Assembly: GCF_000367345.1 (NCBI RefSeq)
Contig: NZ_BARE01000046.1
Coordinates: 1-35,814, forward strand
DNA from: Sphingobium xenophagum NBRC 107872
GTDB taxonomy: Bacteria > Pseudomonadota > Alphaproteobacteria > Sphingomonadales > Sphingomonadaceae
Direction: 5' to 3'
DNA: 35,814 nucleotides
Part shown: positions 8,467 through 15,515 of the stretch, one piece after another
Position numbering within the stretch: position 1 is the first letter of the stretch
Layout of the letters: each line of letters opens with the position of its first letter
Notes under the pieces: generated by a model
What the model was told of the DNA's origin: nothing
The model's input: the letters and a program-made list of their open reading frames with translations, nothing else
The model's database searches: none
Translations under genes and position numbers: made by a program

Positions 8467-8850
8467 ATGCAGACTGGATTTGACGATTTTCTGACGCTGG
8501 AGGTCAATAACCTTCATGTCGACGTACTGACCGGCATTTATTCGGAGGAGACGCATCTCCCCCAGCCGCTGCGTATCTCCATCCGCGCGCGGCTGGCGAT
8601 CGCCGATCATTATGATCCGGCGACCCCGCTGACGCAGTCCAAAAACTATATGGACCTCAAGCATGCCGCCTCGACAGCCTTGCCGGACGGTGTGCATTTT
8701 ACCCTGATCGAAGCCGTGGCCGACCATATCATCGACACCATCTTCCTTCAGGGTGACAATGTGACCCATGTGGAAGTGAAGATCGTCAAGCTGGCCCTGT
8801 CCGAACGGGGCGAGGAAATCGGCATCACCTTGGGGCGCAGCCGGAAATAG
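8467..8850 (+). CDS. folB: Dihydroneopterin aldolase family protein (FolB-like)
   Basis: The 127-residue protein belongs to the tunnelling-fold dihydroneopterin aldolase family, which acts in tetrahydrofolate synthesis. Seen are the N-terminal LEVNNLHVDVLTGIYSEE, where canonical FolB has a GIYxxE-type segment, then NYMDLKHAAS, and HFTLIEAVADHIIDTIF with the conserved glutamate of the pterin site. The C-terminal VEVKIVKL strand completes the fold. The start is the ATG at 8467; the open frame continues upstream but into sequence with no family similarity. The surrounding genes are not folate genes, so the pathway assignment rests on the family alone. It is convergent with the oxygenase gene, with a large palindrome between them. 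Confidence 0.82.
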   Translation: MQTGFDDFLTLEVNNLHVDVLTGIYSEETHLPQPLRISIRARLAIADHYDPATPLTQSKNYMDLKHAASTALPDGVHFTLIEAVADHIIDTIFLQGDNVTHVEVKIVKLALSERGEEIGITLGRSRK

Positions 8851-8856
8851 ACGCGA

Positions 8857-8924
8857 CGTGCTCCCGCGCAGGCGGGAGCCCAGTCGAAACGCCACAACTG
8901 GGCTCCCGCCTTCGCGGGAGCACG
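8857..8924. repeat. REP-like cloverleaf palindrome between convergent genes
   Basis: Two 28-base arms, 8857-8884 and 8897-8924, are reverse complements with a single mismatch around a 12-base loop. Each arm is itself a small palindrome (CTCCCGC / GCGGGAG around a 4-base loop), so the folded RNA or DNA strand would form a cloverleaf or long hairpin. It occupies almost all of the gap between the folB stop (8850) and the oxygenase stop (8929). That position fits a bidirectional transcription stop or mRNA-stabilising element. From memory, similar GC-rich palindromes recur in sphingomonad intergenic regions; I saw only this copy in the window. Confidence 0.85.
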
Positions 8925-8928
8925 CTAT

Positions 8929-9876
8929 TTACCCCTTCTTGATCAGGCCGATCTCGATCAGTCGTTCGGTCAGATAGTCATGTGCGCTGATCGGCGGATC
9001 GCGGCGCGGATTGGCCTCGCTCACGCATTGCGGCAGCGCGTCGATCATCACGTCGGGGCGCAGGTGCAGGAAGAAGGGCATCGAATAGCGCGAATGGCCG
9101 CGCCGCTCCGGCGGCGGATTGACCACGCGATGACTGGTCGATGGCAACATATGGTTGGTCAGTCGCTGGAGCATGTCGCCGACATTGATCGCCAGCGCGC
9201 CGGGCGGGGGGACCACCGGCAGCCAGTTGCCGTTGCGGTCCTTGAGCTCCAGCCCGCCTTCCTCCGCCCCCAGTAGCAGAGTGATCAGGTTGATGTCCTC
9301 ATGCGCGCCCGCGCGGATGCCGGGTGCTTCGGGCGAGACGGGTGGATAATGGAGCAGCCGCAGGATCGAATTGCCGCGGTCGATCGGCCCGTCGAACCAG
9401 CGTTCCTCCAGCCCCAGATAGAGCGCGATGGCCGACAGCAATTCCGCCCCCACCCGGTCGAATTCGGCATAGAGTTTGGTAAAGACGGGGTGGAAGGCGG
9501 GCAGCTCATCGGGCCAGACATTGGGCGGCATCGTTTCCGCCAGTGGATCGCCGGGGGGAAGATCGCGCCCGACATGCCAGAATTCCTTAAGGTCATTCTC
9601 GCTCGCGCCCTTGGCGATTTCTGTACCGAACGCGGTATAGCCGCGCTGACCGCCATTATATTTGGCGTCATAGGCGCGCTTGATCGCTTCGGGCAGGGCG
9701 AAAAAGTCGCGAGCCAGCGTCCATCCCGCGTCGATCAGTGCCGGGTCCATGCCATGATCGCGCACCATCGCGAAGCCGAATCGCTGGAAGGAGTCGCCGA
9801 ACCCTTGCGCGAAATCCGCCTTGCTCAATTCCGCCATAGACAGGACGGGCACCTGATCCAGCACCGATTGCGACAC
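8929..9876 (-). CDS. 2-oxoglutarate/Fe(II)-dependent oxygenase, isopenicillin-N-synthase family
   Basis: This 315-residue cytosolic oxygenase has the N-terminal DIOX_N region (VPVLSMAEL, then FGFAMVRDHGMD) and the double-stranded beta-helix. The iron ligands are His192 and Asp194 in AHEDINLI and His249 in STSHRVVNP. Arg263 and Ser265 in RYSMPFF form the RxS motif that binds 2-oxoglutarate. The gene starts with GTG complementary to 9876-9874, preceded by GGAGAG at good spacing; no better ATG is available. The substrate is unknown. Members in bacteria act on varied small molecules, and no biosynthetic cluster surrounds it. It is divergent from the EVE-domain gene, with a 116-bp shared upstream region. 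Confidence 0.92.
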   Translation of the reverse strand: MSQSVLDQVPVLSMAELSKADFAQGFGDSFQRFGFAMVRDHGMDPALIDAGWTLARDFFALPEAIKRAYDAKYNGGQRGYTAFGTEIAKGASENDLKEFWHVGRDLPPGDPLAETMPPNVWPDELPAFHPVFTKLYAEFDRVGAELLSAIALYLGLEERWFDGPIDRGNSILRLLHYPPVSPEAPGIRAGAHEDINLITLLLGAEEGGLELKDRNGNWLPVVPPPGALAINVGDMLQRLTNHMLPSTSHRVVNPPPERRGHSRYSMPFFLHLRPDVMIDALPQCVSEANPRRDPPISAHDYLTERLIEIGLIKKG

Positions 9877-9992
9877 TTTATTCTCTCCGAAATTAGGGGT
9901 CTGAAACTATGGGGACGGGGCGCGCAACATAAGGATGGTTAAGCGATATTCCCATCCTTGATCGCGGCGGAGCGGTGATGCAAGGAGGCAAA

Positions 9993-10400
9993 ATGAACTA
10001 TTGGCTGATGAAATCGGAACCCGATGTTTTTTCCTATGACGACCTGGTCGCCAAGGGGAAAGCGGAATGGGACGGCGTGCGCAACCACGCGGCCCAACTC
10101 AATATGAAGGCGATGCGCCGGGGCGATCTGGCGCTGTTCTACCACAGTAATATCGGGGTCGAGGCGGTGGGCATCATGGAGATTGTCGAGGAAGCGGCCC
10201 CCGACAGCACCGACGATAGCGGCAAATGGATCGCGGTTCATGTTCACGCCCGCGAAAAGCTGGCCAAGCCCGTCACGCTCAAGACGATGAAGGCCGATCC
10301 CGCGCTGGCCGGCATGGTTATGTTGCGGCAATCGCGCCTGTCCGTCTCGCCCGTGTCAAAGGCCGAATTTGATCATATCGTCGCCTTATCAAAGGCTTGA
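9993..10400 (+). CDS. EVE domain protein
   Basis: The 135-residue protein consists of a single EVE domain, related to PUA and YTH folds that recognise modified bases. It opens with MNYWLMKSEPDVFSYDDL, where SEP is the family signature. WDGVRNHAAQLNMKAMRRGDLALFYHSN follows, a segment conserved up to eukaryotic THYN1. The start at 9993 is decided by AAGGAGG (9982-9988) four bases ahead; the open frame has two more codons-worth of Met upstream at 9975 that overlap this site. The ligand is presumably a modified nucleobase in RNA or DNA, but which one is not known for stand-alone bacterial EVE proteins. No restriction or modification genes are adjacent. Confidence 0.93.
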   Translation: MNYWLMKSEPDVFSYDDLVAKGKAEWDGVRNHAAQLNMKAMRRGDLALFYHSNIGVEAVGIMEIVEEAAPDSTDDSGKWIAVHVHAREKLAKPVTLKTMKADPALAGMVMLRQSRLSVSPVSKAEFDHIVALSKA

Positions 10401-10419
10401 TACTCAAAAAACGTTCCGG

Positions 10420-10483
10420 TTGCGTTACACGCAATTGCAGGGGCGCTTTTTGCGATTGCCGCTTTGCTGCGCTGCGACATAAA
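10420..10483 (+). promoter_or_regulatory. Candidate promoter region of the small secreted protein gene
   Basis: A perfect 6-bp inverted repeat, TTGCGT/ACGCAA, lies at 10420-10434. A possible sigma-70-like pair follows: TTGCCG (10456-10461), a 16-base spacer and CATAAA (10478-10483). It would start transcription near 10490, leaving about a 55-nt leader with a strong AAGGAG site. Both boxes match the consensus at only four of six positions, so this is tentative. Confidence 0.3.
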
Positions 10484-10545
10484 AAAGTCCCAACAGAAAA
10501 GAACATTCAAGAGGTGTTTGATCGGCATTCACAAGGAGTTTACCC

Positions 10546-10833
10546 ATGCGAATGCTGTCCAAATTTGTTGCTGCCAGCGCCCTCGGCGCTTTTGTTGCTC
10601 TCGCTGCCCCCGCTCAGGCTGAAGACGCTGCCAAGCAGCGCTTTTCCCATGAAGGTTATACCTACGTCTATGACGTCAAGGAAACCAAGTCGGGCCGCGT
10701 CATTTCCGGCCGTCGTTTCCCCGACGCAGTTGCCTTCAACCTCTCGGTCAAGGATGGCAAGGTTTCGGGCATTTCGGGTGGCCAGCAGGTCAGCTTTTCG
10801 GTTGACGAAGCCCGCGGCGCCGCGTCGAACTAA
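10546..10833 (+). CDS. Small secreted protein of unknown function
   Basis: The 95-residue product has a clear Sec signal peptide: MRMLSKF, a hydrophobic Ala/Leu core, then APAQAED with probable cleavage after Ala-Gln-Ala (about residue 25). The mature part of about 70 residues is predicted to be exported to the periplasm. It contains HEGYTYVYDVKETKSGRVISGRRFPD and FNLSVKDGKVSGISGGQQVSF, a pattern of short beta-hairpins. No known domain is recognised. A strong ribosome-binding site (ACAAGGAG), a monocistronic layout and a strong terminator suggest high expression. I have the impression that similar short proteins occur in sphingomonads, but cannot confirm it. Function unknown. Confidence 0.85.
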   Translation: MRMLSKFVAASALGAFVALAAPAQAEDAAKQRFSHEGYTYVYDVKETKSGRVISGRRFPDAVAFNLSVKDGKVSGISGGQQVSFSVDEARGAASN

Positions 10834-10859
10834 GCTTTACAAGCTCTAAGCAAATAAAA

Positions 10860-10892
10860 GGGCCGCTTCCGACGGGAGGCGGCCCCTTTTTT
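10860..10892. terminator. Rho-independent terminator, probably bidirectional
   Basis: The stem pairs GGGCCGCTTCC with GGGAGGCGGCCC, allowing one G-T pair, and is followed by TTTTTT on the plus strand. An A-rich stretch (AAATAAAA) lies on the other side, so the minus strand reads as a hairpin plus T-tract as well. It sits between the convergent small secreted protein and glycine-zipper genes and can serve both. Confidence 0.9.
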
Positions 10893-10903
10893 ACAGGCTG
10901 GAG

Positions 10904-11206
10904 TTAACGGCAGCGACGCTTGCTGTCGACTTCCTTGCCCAGCAGGCCACCGCCCACCGCGCCCAATATGGTGCCAGTCGTGCGCTCACCGCGCGTATCG
11001 ATCGCCCGGCCCAGCAACGCGCCGCCAGCAGCGCCAATGATCAGGCCAGTCGTGCCGTCCGATTTGCGGCAATAGGTCCGGCCATCGCGTCCGCGCCATT
11101 CCTTGTACCGATAATGTTTGCGTGCCTGCGCACCGTCGGTCGGGACGGCCATGGACATGGGGATGGCCAGCGAGACAGCGGCCAAGGCGAGTAGGGCTTT
11201 ACGCAT
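10904..11206 (-). CDS. Glycine-zipper 2TM domain protein, exported
   Basis: The 100-residue protein has a signal peptide (MRKALLALAAVSLAIPMSMA, cleavage probably near Ala-Gln-Ala at about 26-29). A basic aromatic stretch (KHYRYKEWRGRDGRTYCR) follows, then a glycine-zipper segment, GLIIGAAGGALLGRAID and GTILGAVGGGLLGKEVD, like the Rickettsia 17-kDa antigen/Gly-zipper_2 family. Such segments form membrane-embedded or oligomeric helices in the envelope. No lipobox Cys is present, so it is not an obvious lipoprotein. The start is set at the ATG complementary to 11206-11204 because GGAGGAG lies about 6 bases upstream; the longer open frame upstream has no signal peptide. Role in the envelope unknown. 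Confidence 0.88.
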   Translation of the reverse strand: MRKALLALAAVSLAIPMSMAVPTDGAQARKHYRYKEWRGRDGRTYCRKSDGTTGLIIGAAGGALLGRAIDTRGERTTGTILGAVGGGLLGKEVDSKRRCR

Positions 11207-11902
11207 AAGTTTCTCCTCCGAATGCGTGGATTTGACGCTTGAACCCCTGCACCTTGACGCAGGTTGCATGAACAGCGCACAACGAGATAAGCCACTGTTT
11301 ATCCATCGCTAAATTTTGAGGCGAACGGACGCGGCGCAGGGACGAACGGGCGGTTCAGCCATCATTTGGCATAGTCGTCCAACGCCTGGTCGGGCTGGCG
11401 GCTTTCAATTTGAAGAGAGCGAAAAGTTATCCACAGCTTTATGACGCTTTGGCTACGCGCCGTTGCCGATTCTGCTTTGCACGACTCGGTTTTGGTGAGA
11501 CCTTCCCTGTATCGGCACAGTTGGGAACGGAGCGATCCGTTTCCGAGAATCCTTGGTAAAACAGGAATTTAACGCTGTACCGAAGGTCCGCTGGAAGATG
11601 TCTTTCGCGAGGGCGACATCAACCGACGGATCGGTCCAAAAGACCGTAGCCGGGTACGCGCGAAAGTGAACGTCGGGCTTCGGATATTGCGGGCCAGAGC
11701 CAGCCTGGCTGCCCTTGGCCCAAGCTGGAGCAGTCCTTGGCAAACAGGCTTTCGGGCCAGTGCCAGGACAGCGCCGGGCCGATGATCGCCTCTCGCCAGA
11801 GAAGCGGATCGCATGACCCGACGGCAGTGGGGACCGACAGCAATGTCGGCCCCCATTTTGCGTTTGGGGCTTCGCTTTCAACGCAGGGGGACATGGCCTG
11901 AC
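11207..11902. other. Approximately 700-bp interval with no convincing gene
   Basis: Nothing here has a recognisable domain. Open frames on both strands are short, overlap each other and lack ribosome-binding sites. Two of them read like diluted protein: a minus-strand stretch containing HFRAYPATVFWTDPSVD and a plus-strand one containing LEDVFREGDINRRIG. A decayed gene or integrated element next to the tRNA is possible. The left part (11290-11440) is less GC-rich. It holds a perfect DnaA-type 9-mer TTATCCACA (11427-11435) and a partial one, TTATCCATC (11299-11307). A hairpin, GGGGACCGACA/TGTCGGCCCCC, lies at 11829-11854 downstream of the tRNA. Confidence 0.5.
11829..11854. terminator. Hairpin downstream of tRNA-Thr, possible terminator
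   Basis: The stem GGGGACCGACA pairs with TGTCGGCCCCC around a 4-base loop, with one mismatch. It lies about 50 bp beyond the 3' end of the tRNA gene. On the minus strand no U-tract follows, and on the plus strand only ATTTTG follows, so termination is plausible but not certain. Confidence 0.4.
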
Positions 11903-11977
11903 TGGTGCCGGATGCAGGATTTGAACCCGCGACCTTCGGTTTACAAAACCGCTGCACTACCACTGTGCTAATCCGGC
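11903..11977 (-). tRNA. tRNA-Thr(TGT)
   Basis: Read on the minus strand, all arms fold. The acceptor is GCCGGAT paired with ATCCGGC, and the D-arm is GCAC/GTGC around AGTGGTA. The anticodon loop TTTGTAA gives anticodon TGT, and the T-arm is GCGGG/CCTGC around TTCAAAT. CCA is encoded at the 3' end (complement of 11903-11905), giving 75 nt in all. The 27-43 pair is G-A, leaving a four-pair anticodon stem, as I recall for related alphaproteobacterial tRNA-Thr. G1-C72 and C2-G71 agree with threonine identity. It decodes ACA (and by wobble ACG). Confidence 0.95.
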
Positions 11978-12005
11978 GCTCCAGTCAGGCGACACGCCCT
12001 TACTA

Positions 12006-12863
12006 TCAGATGACGCCGAACGTCCAGCCCTCCGTTGCAGCAATTTTTGGATCGAGCGCGGCTGGCGTCCATAGCCCAGCCTGTCCCGCCACCGCCCGCA
12101 TCCACGCCGCGGTCAATATGGCGTCTGCACCATGGTCGTCCGGCATCGCGCCCTCATGCCGTTTCGACCCGATCGTCTCCAGCGCGTCGTTCAGCGCTGG
12201 CAGATCGCGCATCTTGGCTCGACCCTTGGCTCGCCCGGCGGCCGACGCGGCAAGGCTGGTATAGATTTCCACGACCAGCGATCCGCGCACGGGCAAGGGA
12301 TCGAACGGCCATATGGGCACCGTGCGCCGCACCCGGTGCAGCAATCGCATGCCGGCAAAGCTTGCCTTGGCCACCTGAGCCGCGCCGATCGCGTCATAGA
12401 CGGTCGAGGGTTTGCCGCCGCCGCCAGCCAGATACAGCGCCTCGCACACGCGATTATGCATATAGTCGGCCTTTACCCCGTCGGCCTTGCCGAAATAGAA
12501 ATGTCGCCGGTGCGCGACCTCCAGCAGGCTCGCCGCGCCCAGATCCTCGTCCGGGCAGAGCCAATCGACATAGGCCCAGAAGTCCGGCCCATTGTCGGGC
12601 ACAGTGTCGCCCGGCAGATAGCCGCCGCGCGCAACGAAGGGCGGCGCAAAGCTGAAATCGAACCCGAACAGGGTAGGGGCCTCACCAGCTGTTGCGATCA
12701 GCCAGTCCACCACATCGGTTCGCGACCAGATGCCGTCGGGCGCGGGCATCAGTCGGGGCGCTTCCCGCCCCATTTCGCACAGCGCGACCGCAATCCCCTT
12801 GTGCCGCGCGCCCTTGGCCCCGGACCAGTCGATCGCGGCAAAGCGCGTAAAGTCAGGTGTCAC
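12006..12863 (-). CDS. DUF429 family protein (predicted RNase H-fold nuclease-like)
   Basis: The 285-residue protein begins with FTRFAAIDWSGAKG, matching the DUF429 opening, where the Asp of AIDWSG lies on the first strand of an RNase H-like fold. LFGFDFSFAPP (second acidic strand) and a C-terminal DDHGADAILTAAW segment with a further Asp pair complete a plausible acidic active site. Catalysis has not, to my knowledge, been shown for the family. The GTG start overlaps the rarA stop as GTGA, so translation is coupled to rarA. The 11 codons upstream in the open frame lie inside rarA. It is the last gene of this pair. A role linked to stalled replication forks is suggested only by the coupling. 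Confidence 0.85.
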   Translation of the reverse strand: MTPDFTRFAAIDWSGAKGARHKGIAVALCEMGREAPRLMPAPDGIWSRTDVVDWLIATAGEAPTLFGFDFSFAPPFVARGGYLPGDTVPDNGPDFWAYVDWLCPDEDLGAASLLEVAHRRHFYFGKADGVKADYMHNRVCEALYLAGGGGKPSTVYDAIGAAQVAKASFAGMRLLHRVRRTVPIWPFDPLPVRGSLVVEIYTSLAASAAGRAKGRAKMRDLPALNDALETIGSKRHEGAMPDDHGADAILTAAWMRAVAGQAGLWTPAALDPKIAATEGWTFGVI

Positions 12864-14182
12864 CCCGCGCCGCGCTCCGCCCGCAACCGCTCCCAATAGG
12901 CGATCCGCTCGGCAATCCGTGCCTCATAGCCCCGGTCCGTTGGCGCATAGAAGCGTTGCGGGGTCATGTCGTCAGGCCAGTAATTCGCTCCGGAAAATCC
13001 GTCCGCCGCGTCATGATCATATTGATAGCCCTTGCCATAGCCGACATCCTTCATCAGCTTGGTTGGCGCGTTCAATATATTCTGCGGCGGCATCAGCGAT
13101 CCGGTATCGCGCGCTGATTTGAACGACGCCTTCATCGCCATATAGGCGGCGTTGGATTTGGGCGCGGTCGCGCAATAGAGGCAGGCCTGGACGATGGCCA
13201 CTTCGCCTTCGGGACTGCCCAGAAAATCATAGGCTTCCTTGGCTGCCAGGCATTGGACCAGCGCCTGCGGGTCGGCAAGGCCAATATCCTCCGCGGCAAA
13301 GCGCACCAGTCGGCGCAGGACGTAGAGCGGCTGCTCGCCAGCCACGAGCATCCGCGCCATATAGTAGAGCGCGGCCTGCGGGTCCGATCCGCGCAGCGAC
13401 TTATGCAGGGCGGAGATGAGGTTGTAATGCCCCTCCCGATCCTTGTCATATACGGCGACCCGGCGGTGGAGCAGGGCGGACAGTCCTGCCGGATCGAGCG
13501 GCTCTGCTATGTCGATCGCATAAAGCGTTTCGACCTGATTGAGCAAAAAGCGCCCGTCGCCATCGGCGCTGGCGACCAAAGCCTCGCGCGCATCGGCGTC
13601 CAGCGGCAGGGGACGCCCCGTCACCGCTTCTGCCCGGTCCAGCAATTGTTCCAGCGCCGCGGCATCCAGCCGCCGCAGGATCAACACCTGCGCCCGCGAC
13701 AGAAGGGCTGCGTTCAGTTCGAAGCTTGGATTTTCGGTGGTCGCGCCCACCAAAGTCACCGTGCCATTTTCGACGAAGGGCAGAAATCCGTCCTGCTGCG
13801 CCCGGTTGAAGCGGTGGATTTCGTCCACGAACAAGAGGGTCTTGTCGCCGCGACGGCCATGTTCTTTGGCGGCGGCAAAAACCTTCTTGAGGTCGGCCAC
13901 GCCCGAAAACACCGCGGAAATGGGTTCGAACCGCATACCCACCGCATCGGCGAGCAGCCGCGCCGTCGTGGTCTTGCCAGTGCCCGGCGGTCCCCAAAGG
14001 ATGATGGAGGATAAACGCCCAGCCGCCACCATCCGACCGATCGCGCCATCAGGCCCGGTCAGATGCTCCTGTCCCACCACCTCCGCCAGGGTGCGCGGTC
14101 GCAAGCGGTCGGCAAGCGGCGCGGCATCGCTGACAGGCTCTGCGCCAGTCAGCATGTCATCGGAAGCGAAAAGATCGGCCAT
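12860..14182 (-). CDS. rarA: Replication-associated recombination protein RarA (MgsA), AAA+ ATPase
   Basis: RarA acts at stalled replication forks and interacts with SSB; relatives are WRNIP1 and Mgs1. The 440-residue protein carries the expected ADRLRPRTLAEVVGQEHL opening and Walker A GPPGTGKTT at 64-72. Walker B is LLFVDEIHRFN at 116-126, and a sensor-1-like VGATTENPSFELN follows. The C-terminal MgsA tetramerisation domain includes DPQAALYYMARMLVAGEQP and ends with FYAPTDRGYEARIAERIAYWERLR. Length is normal. It is followed by the coupled DUF429 gene. The start at ATG complementary to 14182-14180 gives the short N-terminal extension usual for proteobacterial members. Confidence 0.96.
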   Translation of the reverse strand: MADLFASDDMLTGAEPVSDAAPLADRLRPRTLAEVVGQEHLTGPDGAIGRMVAAGRLSSIILWGPPGTGKTTTARLLADAVGMRFEPISAVFSGVADLKKVFAAAKEHGRRGDKTLLFVDEIHRFNRAQQDGFLPFVENGTVTLVGATTENPSFELNAALLSRAQVLILRRLDAAALEQLLDRAEAVTGRPLPLDADAREALVASADGDGRFLLNQVETLYAIDIAEPLDPAGLSALLHRRVAVYDKDREGHYNLISALHKSLRGSDPQAALYYMARMLVAGEQPLYVLRRLVRFAAEDIGLADPQALVQCLAAKEAYDFLGSPEGEVAIVQACLYCATAPKSNAAYMAMKASFKSARDTGSLMPPQNILNAPTKLMKDVGYGKGYQYDHDAADGFSGANYWPDDMTPQRFYAPTDRGYEARIAERIAYWERLRAERGAG

Positions 14183-14210
14183 GCCGGTTGATATAGGGAC
14201 GAAAGCCCGT

Positions 14211-15389
14211 TCAGGGAACCGGGCTGGATCGCGGCATCATGCCCTGCTCGCGCTGGCGGATGATGCGCAAATAAGTGTCGACCAGCGCCTGATTGACCTG
14301 ATCCCACCCGTTACGCTCCGCCCTTGTCTGCGCCGCCGCGCCTGCCTGCCCGCGCGCGTCGCCATTCAGGCAATAATCCTGCAGGGCGTCGGCAAAGGCG
14401 CCGATCGCGCCGGGACGGATCAACCGTCCGGTCACCCGGTCGCTCAGCAGGCTTTCGCTGCCGGTGGCCCGCGCCGCCACGGTCGGCACGCCGCACGCCA
14501 TCGCCTCCAGCGTGACATTGCCGAAGGTTTCGGTCACCGACGGATTGAACAGCATATCCATGCTGGCCACCGCGCGGCCCAGGTCAGCGCCTTGCTGAAA
14601 GCCGGTGAAGATCGCGCCGGGCAGGCGGTTCTGGAACCATTCGCGCGCCGGGCCTTCGCCAACCACCAGCACCTTGTGCGCCACCTGCCGCGCCGCAAGC
14701 TGATCGATCGTGTCGGAAAACACGTCCAGCCCCTTTTCCATCACCAGGCGGCCGATGAAGCCAATGGCGGGCACGTCGTCATATATGCCGATCGAACGCC
14801 GCCAGCCCAGATCGCGCCGACCCGGATTGAAAATCTCCCGGTCGATGCCGCGCGTCCATATGCCGACATCATAGCTCATCCGCTGTTCGCGCAGCAGTTG
14901 CGCCATCGATTCGGATGGCGCGACGATCGCGTCGCAGCGGCGATAGAAGCGGCGCAATATTCCTTCGATGACCGGCTCCAGAAAGGCCAGGCCATAATAG
15001 CGCGGGTAGGTTTCGAACCTTGTATGCACCGATGCGACCGTCGGCAAACCATGCTGCCGCGCCCAGCTGAGCGCGCGGTGGCCCAGCGGGTCGGGACTGG
15101 ACAAATGGACCAGATTGGGGGCGAACGCCTTGAGATCGCGGCGCACCCTGGAGGACATCGCATAGGGAATCCGATATTCCTTGCGTCCCGGCACCGGTAC
15201 GGACGGGGTGCTGATCAGATCGCCAGCGGGGGCAAAGGCGGGCGTATCGGTGGTGGGCGAATAGACCCGCACGGCCGCACCCTGCCGCAGCAGATAGCCC
15301 ACGAAGCGATTGAGCGCCTGATTGGCCCCATCGCGCACATAATTATAATTGCCGCTGAACAGGGCAATGCGAAGGCCGCTAGCATCCAT
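14211..15389 (-). CDS. GT4-type glycosyltransferase
   Basis: The 392-residue retaining glycosyltransferase has the GT-B fold of family GT4 (glycosyltransferase family 1 in Pfam). The N-terminal Rossmann half shows RIALFSGNYNYVRDGANQ, with the glycine-rich acceptor-side loop, and VASVHTRFETYPRYY. The C-terminal half has IGFIGRLVMEKGLDVF, LVVGEGPARE and the EX7E motif ETFGNVTLE with Glu287 and Glu295, which bind the nucleotide sugar. The pattern resembles lipid or phosphatidylinositol mannosyl-/glycosyltransferases, but donor and acceptor cannot be read. It is separated from rarA by 28 bp on the same strand and could be co-transcribed with it. No polysaccharide cluster surrounds it. Confidence 0.93.
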   Translation of the reverse strand: MDASGLRIALFSGNYNYVRDGANQALNRFVGYLLRQGAAVRVYSPTTDTPAFAPAGDLISTPSVPVPGRKEYRIPYAMSSRVRRDLKAFAPNLVHLSSPDPLGHRALSWARQHGLPTVASVHTRFETYPRYYGLAFLEPVIEGILRRFYRRCDAIVAPSESMAQLLREQRMSYDVGIWTRGIDREIFNPGRRDLGWRRSIGIYDDVPAIGFIGRLVMEKGLDVFSDTIDQLAARQVAHKVLVVGEGPAREWFQNRLPGAIFTGFQQGADLGRAVASMDMLFNPSVTETFGNVTLEAMACGVPTVAARATGSESLLSDRVTGRLIRPGAIGAFADALQDYCLNGDARGQAGAAAQTRAERNGWDQVNQALVDTYLRIIRQREQGMMPRSSPVP

Positions 15390-15419
15390 CGCGCCCCCTT
15401 AGCCGAAGAAAAGTGAAAA

Positions 15420-15446
15420 CCCAAGGGAACCGGGTAACCCCTTGGG
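15420..15446. promoter_or_regulatory. Inverted repeat upstream of the glycosyltransferase gene
   Basis: CCCAAGGG (15420-15427) and CCCTTGGG (15439-15446) are perfect reverse complements around an 11-base spacer. The element lies 31-57 bp upstream of the glycosyltransferase start and 70 bp upstream of the divergent HVA1 gene, so it could be an operator for either or a leader hairpin. No T-tract follows on either strand. Function is unproven. Confidence 0.35.
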
Positions 15447-15515
15447 AATTATGCCCTTCGTTAGGTTTGGGACACCGGCTGACGCGGTTGCGCCCATGGG
15501 TAAGAGGATGCTCCT

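Noticed and set aside
11290..11440. Replication origin
   Set aside because: Only one perfect and one partial DnaA box, no clear AT-rich unwinding element or typical oriC neighbours.
11619..11963. Minus-strand open frame containing CKPKVAGSNPASG
   Set aside because: It is another reading frame of the tRNA-Thr gene and its flank, a common annotation artefact.
11905..12264. Plus-strand open frame beginning MPDAGFEPATFGLQNRC
   Set aside because: It reads through the antisense of tRNA-Thr; this peptide is a well-known false gene call from tRNA complements.
13539..15416. Long plus-strand open frame of 625 codons opposite rarA and the glycosyltransferase
   Set aside because: Spans two clear minus-strand genes, is low-complexity Arg/Ala-rich and has no domain; GC-rich antisense shadow.
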